Below are positions 9,142-19,010 of a stretch of 64,000 nucleotides of DNA, in pieces (positions within the stretch are counted from its first letter, which is position 1; each line of letters begins with the position of its first letter). Source of the DNA: Catonia carolina. Taxonomy: Eukaryota; Arthropoda; Insecta; Hemiptera; Achilidae. Made by a program: the position numbers and the translations under genes. The notes under the pieces were generated by a model. It was not told the origin of the DNA, made no database searches, and saw only the letters and a program-made list of their open reading frames with translations. The stretch spans positions 92,306,541 to 92,370,540 of the forward strand of contig JAQMRL010000008.1 of NCBI GenBank assembly GCA_035578175.1, written 5' to 3'.

Positions 9142-9931
9142 TGTGTGTGAACAGAATATCTCAAGAACGGAACATCGTACGAACTTGAAACTTGAACCTT
9201 ATGTTACATACCACTACCGGACGCGACACGAACATTTTCATCAAAATCGGTCAACCGGAAGTAGTAGTTTATTCGTATAATTTTTCAGTTTTTTGCGATT
9301 TTCTCAAAAACTGGTCCTACGATTTTTTTTAAAATCGCCTGGTTTACTCAATTTTTTATTCTCTACAAGATAGGGTAGGCGCCATGTTTGCTGAAATTCT
9401 CGGTGAGGCTGTTTTCACGTAAAAACGTTGTTTTTTTTAAGATTACGGCTTTAATCATAAATTTTAGCGCAAAAACTTATATAATAAAAGTTGTAGAGAA
9501 TTTAAAAACCTACAACTTCTGTTTCAAACATTTTTTTGTATAACGCTTAGTTTAGCGGTAATTTGCGATTTTCTGTTTTTTTCTCACGAAAACGTGAGAA
9601 AAATCGATTTTTTTAACATTTCGGTCTTAGTATGCATTTTACGACAAAAGTGTATATAATTAAATTTATAGAAAATTAAAAGATCTACAACTTTTGTTTA
9701 GAGTATTTTTCTCTACAGAGCCTAGTTTAGCGTGAAAGCGTGATTTTCCGTATTTTTAAGCCAAACTGAGTTCGATTGTCATTTTGCGTCATTCACTCAT
9801 GATTAAAATTAGGTTATGTTTTTGAGGTTAGTTTTTGTTCATTTCTAATGTTTTAATACTAATGTTAGGTTTATTGTTAATTATTTGCATTGGCAAGAGA
9901 AAGTTGTGTGAGTGTTTCACACCAGATTTTT
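8945..9931 (+). mobile_element. Family G element, full-length reference copy (~990 bp)
   Basis: This copy defines the dominant repeat. It begins TTTTTACTTTCTCTTGCC and carries GGCAAGAGAAAGT near its other end, a 13 bp inverted repeat. That is followed by a GTGTGA/TCACAC hairpin and CCAGATTTTT. A (TG)n tract sits at 9081-9140. Two related modules starting at 9441 and ~9615 (GATTACGGCTTTAAT and ATTTCGGTCTTAGTATGC) show an internal duplication with a ~175 bp period. There is no transposase, Rep or RT frame. About 20 copies or fragments occur in the window on both strands. Confidence 0.85.
9081..9140 (+). repeat. (TG)n microsatellite inside family G
   Basis: An alternating TG run placed right after GATTGGTC. 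Other G copies carry TG/CA runs of differing lengths at the same position. Confidence 0.95.
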
Positions 9932-10491
9932 AAGTAAACGCATGCTCAGTAACGTCGTTATTTTTGTTGACTGTAGGAGCAAAGTAAGGAAGGCTAGACT
10001 TTAGAAGCAAACAAAATAAAATCAAACGTGTCAATTAGTTTAGATTTTCAAGACCTCCTATTTAAAAAACATTTCATTCATCGTAATCCAATTATTTTTG
10101 TTCTATACACTCCAATATATTACACAATTTCTCACAATAAACTATTTTTATAACCATTTCTAGAATATTACTGTACAATGTTACAATATATTTCAACCTA
10201 CATAAAACAAATCCGTTGCCAACCTATTTCACATTTGAGGTACTTTATTTCGGCATAAAACTAAACAATAAGCAACCACCACCACCACCACCAGCCTTTA
10301 TGATTATTACATTCATATTTTAGACAATATGCTTTTCCAACGCAGATGTAAACTTTGGATTTTGGAAACCGTTCAAAATAACATTTCAAATAAATCCAAG
10401 TTCTGTTTAGTCACACGAAAGATTCAGAGGAGGTTAAAATCTTCTTATTTTTTAAATAGCAGTTCGATGAATTTATTTTCGGCCGCCTCTG
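9932..10491. other. Unassigned AT-rich spacer with an (ACC)n run
   Basis: Only a short ACC trinucleotide run at about 10274-10292 stands out. Confidence 0.3.
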
Positions 10492-10660
10492 TAGCATAGC
10501 GGTAGTGCGCTAGCCTACAACGTGGAGTTCCCGGGTTCGATTCCCAGCTAGGGTCTGGAAATCTTCACAAGTTAAAATCCACCGTTTCACAACCTACCGT
10601 AGTTGCTAATAATCAAAGCTGTCGATGCGACTTATACACTAAAATAAAAAATATTATTTT
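10492..10660 (+). mobile_element. tRNA-derived SINE, family B
   Basis: An A-box-like TAGCATAGCGGTAGTGCGC and a near-perfect B box GGGTTCGATTCCC are spaced as in a tRNA head. A ~90 bp body follows, containing GTAGTTGCTAATAATC and GATGCGACTTA, and then an A-rich end. The tRNA part does not fold into a full cloverleaf with a paired acceptor stem, so it is a SINE and not a gene. Its tail is shared with family C and with the trimer at 21988-22405. Confidence 0.8.
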
Positions 10661-10682
10661 CTTTTCGATTACATTATTTTGT

Positions 10683-10757
10683 ACTTGATCTGCTAGTTCC
10701 AGGGCTACAAAAATAGTTCTGTTTCTTATCACGCGGTCAACCAATTTTAATTAACCT
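10683..10757 (-). repeat. Family A fragment (3' portion)
   Basis: CTGCTAGTTCCAGGGCTAC and TTCTGTTTCTTATCACG match the 3' third of family A in reverse orientation. Confidence 0.7.
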
Positions 10758-10776
10758 TTCATTATTAACTGACCAA

Positions 10777-10875
10777 TTGAGGTTAGTTTTTTGTTTATTT
10801 CTAAATAATAGATTATATTAATAATTATTTGCATTGTCAAGAGAAAGTCTTGTGAGTGTTTCACACCAGATTTTT
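10777..10875 (+). mobile_element. Family G fragment, hairpin-end ~100 bp
   Basis: It carries the G terminal sequence GTCAAGAGAAAGT, the hairpin and CACCAGATTTTT; the rest of the element is missing. Confidence 0.7.
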
Positions 10876-10890
10876 ATTTTTATATATTTT

Positions 10891-11312
10891 TTGTTCTTGT
10901 TTAGGTCATCAGCCGAAAGGACAAAGACACTCCACTCAGTGGAGTGTCAAATTATTTACACTCAATCTGTTCGTTGCAGGGCTAAAATAAATAGTTCTGT
11001 TTCTTATCACATGGTCAGCCAATTAAATGATTGAATCATTTAAGAACAGAAGAGGTAGAGGTGTAAAATATTCTAATCAGAGTTGTCTCTTCTGAAAATA
11101 ATGAATTTCATTATACAGCCAGACCCTATGGTGAATGAAATGAAGGTGTCATTTGCAGAGTGGAAAATATGTGCTTTTCATAAAGCCCGGCATGTGATAA
11201 GCGTACTATTCCACTCAGTGAGGAAGGCATGGTCAACCACCTCACTCCTCGTTTTACTTAGTAAAACCTCTACAGGTTCAAACCAGCCTTTCGGCTGATG
11301 ACCTAAACAACA
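10891..11312 (-). repeat. Family A copy with an inverted stub of its own 5' end
   Basis: A nearly complete minus-strand A copy (10924-11312) is preceded by ~25 bp of the A 5' end in + orientation (10891-10920), so the two 5' sequences face each other. The junction contains ACTCCACTCAGTGGAGT, a short perfect palindrome around TCA. This could come from an inverted switch during insertion or from two insertions. Confidence 0.7.
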
Positions 11313-11750
11313 ACATATATTTTTTTAAATTTTATACTACGATCTGGCAATCACTTTTCAGACACTTAGACCAGTCGCAAATTTTTAGTGTTAAAAAAGT
11401 GTTAAACAAAAATACAGGACACATTAGTACATTCAGTGAATATTTGAAAAGCTTAATATTTTCCAAACCCGAATACCACCATACAAAATCTAATGCCTAT
11501 ATAATTTTTTTAAATAAACAAGTAGAGTAAGTAAATAAATTCGGAGATAAAATTAAATTTTAATGTTAAAAGCTGCGGGCTGCAGAATATGTTTTATATT
11601 AAATATGCAGGCTCAATTTGTTAAATGAATTTTTACTATTTGCCGCATTCAGTGTAAATAGACTAAAATTTAACAACTCTGAATGATCCATTGAAATGTT
11701 CAGCTGATATTTGTTTTTATTTGAAAAACACATTATACAAAAACTGAATA
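11313..11750. other. Unassigned AT-rich spacer
   Basis: No gene or repeat recognised. Confidence 0.3.
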
Positions 11751-11962
11751 ATAATTAAAATAAAATTTACGATGAACAAAGATTGTGCCAATAATTACTT
11801 ACAATTTAAAAATGTAAATCAATTTCTAAAAAGAAATTTTTACTTTCTAATGAAACTTTTACTATAAAATTTTTATTTTTAGAGAATGATTTACATTTTT
11901 AAATTGGAGGTAGCCTAATAATTGGCACGATCTTTGTTTATCGTAAATTATATTTTAATTAT
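11751..11962. mobile_element. Fold-back (MITE-like) element, ~75 bp inverted arms
   Basis: The left arm (11751-11825) contains ACAAAGATTGTGCCAATAAT and CAATTTAAAAATGTAAATCA. The right arm (11883-11962) carries the reverse complement of the same words with a few mismatches and a small insertion. The ~57 bp centre is T-rich. The whole would form a long hairpin. There is no coding capacity. The right arm ends where a G fragment begins. Confidence 0.7.
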
Positions 11963-12262
11963 GGTTAACCAACCTTAGTTTGACTTAATAATACGGAAAA
12001 CCATTTTTTGACGCTAAATTAGGCTCTGTAGAGAAAAGTGCTTAAATAAAAGTTGTAGATCTTTTAATTTCCTATACATTTGACTATATAAACTTTCGTA
12101 AAATGCATACAACGGCCGAAATATTAAAACATCGATTTTTTTACAGATTTAAAAAAAATTACAGCTAATAGCACTAATTACCGCCAAACTAAGCGTTATA
12201 CGTACAAAGAAAAAGTTTGAAATAAAAGTTGTCGATTTTTAAATTGTCTGCAACTTTTTTCC
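11955..12262 (-). mobile_element. Family G fragment, internal and distal part
   Basis: Contains the reverse complement of the two internal G modules, for example GGCTCTGTAGAGAAAA and AACTAAGCGTTATAC. Both ends are missing and it is diverged. Confidence 0.7.
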
Positions 12263-12305
12263 TTTTATGACCACAAGGATCACCTTAGTCATTTTGGATG
12301 GTTCT

Positions 12306-12311
12306 TCTTCA

Positions 12312-12342
<31 letters not shown>
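12306..12342 (+). repeat. (CTT)n microsatellite
   Basis: A run of CTT triplets. On the minus strand it is (GAA)n, like the tails of RT relics elsewhere in the window, but no RT coding sequence is recognisable beside it. Confidence 0.85.
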
Positions 12343-12373
12343 GTTCTAAAACTTTTTGATATTTTCAGATCTT

Positions 12374-12562
12374 GCCGGCCGCATTGGCGCAGTTGGTAAC
12401 GTGCTCGCCTCTCATCATGCGGTCCTGGGTTCGAATCCCACTCAGGCATGGCATATTTTCATACGTTAAAAAAAATCATTTCATCCTCATTACATATAGT
12501 TTCACCCCAACGTCGTCACTAATGACCCTGCAGTTGATGCGACGTTAAATAAATTAAAAAGG
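12374..12562 (+). mobile_element. tRNA-derived SINE, family C
   Basis: A box TTGGCGCAGTTGGTAACGTG and B box GGGTTCGAATCCC are followed by a ~100 bp body with CGTCGTCACTAATGACC and GTTGATGCGACGTTAAATAA. The second copy is at 38310-38482. The head resembles a tRNA with CTCATCAT in the anticodon region. The 3' end is A-rich and abuts a family D repeat. Confidence 0.85.
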
Positions 12563-12790
12563 CCTTCGGGCCAGCCCAGTCAGTCAGCTGGTAGAAAGTC
12601 GCTCTTATTTGTTAAGTAACACCGGTTGGGCAAGCGACTTTGTATTGTGACCAGTTGACAGCCATCCATGAACAAACTCTACTGGGGGTCCCTGTTCAAA
12701 CTCTTGTCTAATCTACGTCAAAAAAATACAGCAAAAAGCAGCGATCGAATTGGGTAGTTGTCAACAATGTACAGTTCCCGATAACAAATA
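12563..12790 (+). repeat. Family D repeat (~230 bp)
   Basis: It runs from GCCTTCGGGCCAGCCCAG to CAGTTCCCGATAACAAAT and is repeated at 59240-59478 with the same ends. It contains a 9 bp inverted repeat (AAAGTCGCT and AGCGACTTT ~40 bp apart). It has no coding potential. Confidence 0.8.
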
Positions 12791-13003
12791 AGAGCTAAAA
12801 AAGAAAAAAAAAATTTCAGATCTTATTTTCTTTAGTTCATTTGAACAAACCTCAATTGTGCGTTTGACTGTTTTGATGGTTCGTTCGGACTCGAACGAGT
12901 CGTTAAGTTTTTCAGTAAGCTCAGAATAGTCAATCGGATGTTTGAACGAACCAGTTTTACCACTTTTTGCATGTTTTCGTCTGTTTTTGAGATCGAAGGA
13001 CAT
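12761..13003 (-). CDS. Hypothetical short open frame, possible gene or Gag fragment
   Basis: From an ATG at 13001-13003 the minus strand encodes about 80 residues rich in charged amino acids, with KNRRKHAKSGKTGSF and LTEKLNDSFESERTIKTVK. The last ~20 residues come from a homopolymer and family D sequence, so any real coding part is about 12840-13003. Base composition there is more balanced than in the flanks and looks more protein-like than other short frames in the window. I do not recognise the family. It could be a relic of a retroelement ORF1, a host exon, or chance. Confidence 0.25.
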   Translation of the reverse strand: MSFDLKNRRKHAKSGKTGSFKHPIDYSELTEKLNDSFESERTIKTVKRTIEVCSNELKKIRSEIFFFFFSSYLLSGTVHC

Positions 13004-13048
13004 AGAGCGTTGTAGGGATAGAGAAGGAGTGTGTATTGAAGGTGACAA

Positions 13049-13975
13049 TTAGCGATTATGTATAAAATTAAAATAAATATTTTTACGTCAGTCTCGTTAT
13101 TTAATAGCCACACCTCGTACACGATTTTTATTTCCACAACCACAATCAACATCGATAAAACACAATACGGAGAAAAATATTTTTTTTGTAATTCTTTGCT
13201 TATTTAAGAATACTTTCAGTACATTTTAAAATATATTATATTTCCTTATTCCAATTTACACTCTACCACTTTAATGAACCCTTAACTGTGCGTGTATCGA
13301 CTGAGTGTGCGTGTAAGGGTGAAATCCAACCCCATAAAATTGTGAGAAGAATCTAAAAGAACATTAACCACAAAATATATTCAATTTAATCACACCAAAA
13401 AACAGTAGTTTAATGGGGAAGTGAGGTTTAAAATCTGAACAAAAGAAAGGCTGAATTAAATTGTCAGCATTAAGTGTTCGTGTTTCAAAACAATTTGCAG
13501 CGTATTTTATTTACGCCTTTGAACTTAATAAATTCGGTAAGAAATATTTGATAATAACTGAAATTAGTCCTAGTGTATTATAGTAAGACTGTAGGTATAC
13601 AAACATGACAACAAATCTACAAACATTTATTTTATTTCACGCTTTGTCTGCAAAATAGAATGAAAAAGAAGACGATTTACGATGGTGCATAATTTTCGCT
13701 ATTATTTTTCACGTTTTATAACTTCCTTAAGCGAAAAATGTGGATTCCTATAAAGGTGTACATCAGTAGTATACGTGGGCGAATGCGTGCAAAAAATACG
13801 AAGTTTTCGCTGTACATTGCAACTCACGCGTATAAATCTGTTTTAAAACAAACCAATATGAATGTGATTTTCACATTATATTACAAATAAAATTAATAGT
13901 TTTTATGAGACGATGCCGTCTCATGGCTAATGGAACTTTTTAAAATGATTAACCTTTCACTTATACTAAAAACAA
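13049..13975. other. Unassigned AT-rich spacer
   Basis: No gene, repeat family or strong structure recognised. Confidence 0.3.
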
Positions 13976-14562
13976 ATAATGATTTCTGTATATACTCTTT
14001 AAGAGGAATCGAATAACACTATTTTTGTTTCCAAATTCCGACTTTGATTTCTTAACTTCCGGTTTTGGGCCACTTTTGGCCGAAACCGAAACTTCAAACC
14101 CAATAATTTTTGTATCTACTCTTTAGAAGTATCGAATGGCAGTACTTTGGTTTCCAAATTCCGACTTTGATTTCTTAACTTCCGGTTTTGGGCCACTTCC
14201 GGCCGAAACCGAAACTTCAAACCCAATGATTTCTGTATCTACTCTTTAGAGATATTGAATGACAGTACTTTTGTTTCAAAATTCCGACTTTGATTTCTTG
14301 ACTTCCGGTAATGGGCCATTTCCAGTCGAAACCGGAACTTCAAACCCAATCTAGGCCCACTAACTTTTTGTGTAGATTACATATCCGAAAACCGTTTGTT
14401 ACTATCTCTTGTAGTTTCTAACTTTGATTTTTTAACTTCCAATTTTGCGCCACTTTCAGGCGAAACTGGAACTTCAAACCCAATTTAAGTCCAAAAAGTT
14501 TTGTGTAGATTACGAATCCGAAAACCGTTTGTAGTTATCTTTTGTAGTTTCTGACATCTGGG
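13976..14562 (+). repeat. Tandem satellite, ~123 bp units with internal hairpin
   Basis: ACTTTGATTTCTTAACTTCC recurs at 14041, 14164, 14287 and 14421, giving spacings of 123, 123 and 134 bp, and a partial fifth unit follows. The first three units are close to each other; the last two share a different linker (GTGTAGATTAC, ATCCGAAAACCGTTTGT). Each early unit holds GGTTTTGGGCC and GGCCGAAACC about 7 nt apart, able to pair as a stem. Confidence 0.9.
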
Positions 14563-14879
14563 TGTGATGGACTGACTAAGAAAATGACAGATGATAATTT
14601 TAAAAAATTGCCACCAATAAACAACGGGCAAAAAATTCAATAATAAAAAATTATTTTGTGTTAGGGCCTACTTTTGCTCTTAAATACTCCTTAAGGCTGA
14701 TTTTTTAAGAAAAACATAATTAGATGATCTTTTTATAATAAAATTAGCATAGGATATTGATTTAAAATGAACCTTAACGATGTAATTTTAAAAAACTACT
14801 TTTTTGAAAGAGAATAAAACCCTCTTTGGGATTTTTCGAGGAAGACCATTTTTATATCATCTACACGAAATTGGTTGAA

Positions 14880-14910
<31 letters not shown>

Positions 14911-16149
14911 GTTTAATCATAATTATTAAGCTATAATTGAGAAGATTGGTTTTTGTATTTTTGTTTATTTAATTAAAGCATCTTTCATTTTTGGGCTATC
15001 TTGCTAACCTCACAAGAGCGCACTAAATTAATTGGTTTTCCCGGGTTCACTTCACACTCAGTTTTTCCCAGGTATAATTTTACAACTACTGATGCTGATT
15101 TTTAGAATCACAGCTTTTTGTAAAATGAATTAATATTTATTGTTTTTGTAATAACTTTCTTTTTACCATTTTCTAGGTACCAAAAAATTAAGAAGCCCAG
15201 AAAATTACGAAGCCCAGCAGATGAGACTACTAGAGAAGTTATAAAGTTTAAAAACTATATTTTTTTGGCTTCAAGGGATTATTAACCATGAAGATCATAT
15301 TCTTACCTCAATATTTTTGAATAGAGAGGGAGATTTAAACATTTATACCAGTGTATTATTACGTAATAAGTGGAAAATGTATACAAAATTACTCGGATAT
15401 TAATTCCTTGACAGGGTGTAATTATAATTAACTTTTTACAATAGTATGTGAAATGTTTACTGACTTAATAAATCATTTCAAACGTTGAACAATAGGGATA
15501 TAATAGTTATGGCGATAAATTGGCAGAAAAGGCCATTTAGTACGTATTAATAGGCAGGCATATTTGAATAAGCATTCGATTGGAATTATTTAAATTCTGT
15601 TCATATGAATGCTTGTATAGATGGTAATAGGGGGTAGAGGGGGAAGACAGGAACAATGTGCTATGTATTTAAGCTTAGCAGATAGATGTATTGTTTGAGT
15701 TATAAAAGGGTAAAAATATTTCCGTTCCGTTTAGTGCATGCCCATTTCTATGTCATTAGAATTCATGGGAAAACAGATGACTGTATTGTGAAAAAAGGCG
15801 AACGTTGCACGCAATCTAGTCTAACTTTTACTTTTGATAACCCCTTTTTGTTTATTAGGAATGAATATAAATTTGTTATAACGTAACAGAAAAATAATAA
15901 TATATGTTCTTGTCGTTTTTGTTATTTTTAGCGTTACAAATTACAATAGGTTTAAAAAAAGTTAAATAAAAGATGCAGATACAAAAGTGAAATAAAAAAA
16001 TTACTACACAATAGAACTTGTATTGTTAGAAAAGAATCTCAATCGTAAATCTAAAACAACAAAACTTAGATTAATTGGCAAGAAAATAAAATACAGTATG
16101 CCTATCTTTATAATAAATCATACTGTAAAACGCATCAAATAGTATTTTT
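14563..16149. other. Unassigned AT-rich DNA with an (AAT)n microsatellite
   Basis: A (AAT)n run is at 14880-14908. Around 15255-15275 TTTTTTTGGCTTCAAGGGAT resembles motifs at 61095 and 63848 (weak family K). The open frame at 15686-15886 matches nothing. Confidence 0.35.
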
Positions 16150-16191
16150 GCTGTTGTTTAGGGCATTCAGCCGAAAGGCTGGTTTGAACCT
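16150..16191 (+). repeat. Family A 5' stub
   Basis: TGTTGTTTAGGGCATTCAGC and the GAAA hairpin of family A are present, then the repeat stops where hAT-like sequence starts. Confidence 0.65.
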
Positions 16192-16530
16192 GCAATAGTT
16201 CCCAACAAAGTGGGGGGTGCCCCCCAAAGGAGGCGTGAAGATAAGTCAAGGGAGCGCGGGACCTCGAGATAGCTTTGCCGCCCGCACGTCCAGAGCTGTT
16301 GCGATTAACGAGTTGAGTTTAAGCATCTATTAGAAAGTGTACCCCAGTATATCACAGCAAGCGCTGCGATTGTATTTACCTTTTTCAAGCACTTTTTTGT
16401 GCGAAAAATCGTTTTCAGCACTTGCTGCAATAAAGACAAAGTATCGGGGCAAACTTGAATACTGGATTTCTTTAATTGAAGGAACAGGCATACCAACACT
16501 AATCACATCAAGTAAAAATATGGTATAGCA
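16192..16530 (+). mobile_element. Internally deleted hAT transposon remnant
   Basis: CAATAGTTCCCAAC at 16192 resembles the CAGNGGTTCCCAAC terminal inverted repeat of hAT elements. It is followed by a GC-rich stretch with GGGGGGTGCCCCCC and then by a transposase C-terminus (16337-16528). The BED finger and catalytic core are missing, and no matching 3' terminal repeat was found, so the copy is dead. Confidence 0.6.
16310..16528 (+). pseudogene. hAT transposase C-terminal dimerisation region
   Basis: The frame reads YPSISQQALRLYLPFSSTF, LCEKSFSALAAIKTKYR, then KLEYW up to a stop at 16526-16528. The order proline/serine-rich helix, CE(K/S)xFSAL and IKTKYR is the signature of the hAT C-terminal dimerisation domain in ZBED/SCAND3-like transposases. 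A TAG interrupts the frame just upstream (after LSLSIY). The region is a decayed fragment. Confidence 0.65.
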
Positions 16531-17261
16531 ATTAATGGTACCAACCTAAATCATATATATATAGTAACATAGTGTTTTAAGCTTGTTTCCTTGCCATGAC
16601 AAAAAATATATAAATTATGTAGATATTTTTAATGACTATTTAAATATTTTATACATCTTTAAAACATGATGAACAGTAAATCCAAAGTGATAAAAATTAA
16701 ATTAAATAAATAGTGTAAATCAACTGTGTTTGAATTCGGCTTCCATGTTCAAAAAGGTTAAATAAAATAATGCGGTTAAATTTCAACCAATGAGATTATA
16801 ATTAATAAATATAAATGCGCGAGTGAAGGAACAATGGAACATCGAAGATTAATGGAGTTGTTGAATATATAAATCAACGAAACCATTGTTTATTTGAGGA
16901 TAGTCTCAGATCATCAAGAAGAGTACATGAACTAAGAACCTCCAACAAGACAACAATACCGACGATTAAAAGTGAACAGCATGGACAATCATTGCGGTAA
17001 AACCTTTTAATTTTAAAATAAATGATACATAAACTTAAAGATCTGTTAAATTAATATTACTTAAAAAACGGAAAGGAATCAAATCATAAATCATTTAAAA
17101 AATATATTTAATGTATTACTAAGTAAACTTGTTTTCTCAGCATAACCTTAAAATTTTGTTTTTTTATTTAACTCCATTTTTGGCTAGCTTAAATTTAGAG
17201 CAGTTAATTATTTGGAACCGTGGCACATTACATTTTGGCGCCCAACTTGGAGCACATTTTA
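16531..17261. other. Unassigned AT-rich spacer
   Basis: No gene or repeat recognised. Confidence 0.3.
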
Positions 17262-17532
17262 TGCTGTAGAGGCTTTAATAAGTAAAACAGGAGTGATTTG
17301 GTTTACTTTGCCTTCCTCACTGAGTGGTAAAGTATGCTTATCAGTATGCCAGCCCTATGAAAAACCTCTACTTTCCTCACTAAAAATGACACTTTCACTT
17401 CATTCACCATAAGGTCTAGCTATATAATGAAATTCATTACTTTCAGAGTTAACTGTGTCTAGTGTCTTTTACACCTCTACCTCTTCTGTTTGTAAATGCT
17501 TCATTCGTATATTTGGCTGACCATGTGATAAG
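17262..17532 (+). repeat. Family A copy lacking both ends
   Basis: TTGCCTTCCTCACTGAGTGG and AATGAAATTCATTACTTTC match family A; the 5' hairpin and the 3' end are missing or unrecognisable. Confidence 0.75.
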
Positions 17533-17631
17533 CTTGTTTTTCCATTGGCGGAAAATGTAATCTATATACATATTAATTAAATACAGTAGATAATAACCTG
17601 CACCCTTGTCTGTTATTCAGTATTTATCCAT

Positions 17632-17769
17632 TTTTTTACTTTCTCTTGCCTATATGAATAAGTAGGAAGGAAAGTATTGTTTTCATATCGATTTTTCGAA
17701 ATCGAGTTTTCACCGGATCTACACGTTTTCGAACCCCCTGAGCCCAAAAAAACATGTTTTTAGCGATTG

Positions 17770-17836
<67 letters not shown>

Positions 17837-18620
17837 TGTGTGCAAAATATCTCAAGAACGAAACTTTGTACGAACTTGAAACTTAAGTTACACACCACTA
17901 CCGGACCCGACACGAACATTTTCATCAAAATCGGTCAACCGAAAGTAGTAGTTTATTCGTGTAATTTTTCACTTTTTTGCGATTTTCTCAAAAAACTGGT
18001 CCTACGTTTTTGTTTAATTGCCTGATTTACTACATTTTTTAAGCTCTACAAGATAGGGTAGGCGCCATGTTTGCTGAAATTCTTGGTGAGGCTGTTTTCG
18101 CGTAAAAGAATTGTTTTTTTTTAAGATTACGGCTTTAATATGTATTACAGCGCAAAAGTTTATATAATAAAAAATGTAGAGAATTAAAAATTCTACAACT
18201 TTTATTTCAAACATTTTTTGTATAACGCTTAGTTTAGCGGTAATTAGCGATTTTCTGTTTTTTCTCACGAAAACGTGTGAAAAATCGATTTTTTTCAGAT
18301 TTCGGTCTTGGTATGCATTTTACGACAAAAGTGTATATAATCATATTTGTAGGAAATTAAAAGCTCTACATCTTTTATTAAAGCATTTTTCTCTACAGAG
18401 CCTAGTTTAGTGTGAAAGAGTGATTTTCTGTACATTTAAGCAAAACTGAGGTTGATTTTCCTTTTACGTCTTTCATATAAATATGATTAAAATTAGGTTC
18501 TGTTTATTGGGGTTAGTTTTTTGATTATTTCTAATGTTTTATTACTAATGTTAGGTTTATTGTTAATTATTTGCACTGGCAAGAGAAAGTTGTGTGAGTG
18601 TTTCACACCAGATTTTTTTT
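17632..18620 (+). mobile_element. Family G element, full length
   Basis: Both ends match the reference copy at 8945-9931. The microsatellite at 17771-17842 is a compound TG/CG/TG run. Confidence 0.85.
17771..17842 (+). repeat. Compound (TG)n(CG)n(TG)n tract
   Basis: About 70 nt of uninterrupted purine-pyrimidine alternation with a CG core, a sequence type known to favour Z-DNA. It sits at the standard microsatellite position of family G. Confidence 0.95.
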
Positions 18621-19010
18621 AAACTGATTGATCATATTAGAAGAAACAGAACTACTTTAACAGATCTTGTTGGGAGAAAGTACGAAAACTACTTCCAACA
18701 AAAATAATTCGCTCAACTAAAATAATTTAACTACAAAACACGGTACACATTAAACACAAACAGTAAACTTTTGGAAAAGTTCAAGATTCATATGAACCAC
18801 GTAAATTCCCCTAGGGATATTATGTGCTCTTTGGCTGATGAAAAGAGGGATAAAAGAAAGAACTTCTTGAGAACCGAGAGTCGATTTATAGGTTCAACAA
18901 ACGATCACTTTGCCAAATAAGCTACCTAAGCAGTCAGACCAACTGCAAAGACAGAACGCAACTGACTGAAGTTTACTCTTCTGTATCACTATATCAGCAA
19001 ACCTCACTAC
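18621..19010. other. Unassigned spacer
   Basis: No gene or repeat recognised. Confidence 0.3.

Noticed and set aside
8945..9931. Family G as a cut-and-paste DNA transposon with 13 bp TIRs
   Set aside because: One inverted repeat lies ~28 nt inside the end with a hairpin outside it, and no constant target-site duplication is visible; a Helentron-like layout fits better, though not proven.
10492..10570. Possible functional tRNA gene
   Set aside because: Good A and B boxes but no paired acceptor stem; the same sequence continues into a repeated SINE body.
17636..18025. Frames with Val-Cys or His-Thr repeats
   Set aside because: These are translations of TG/CA microsatellites inside family G.
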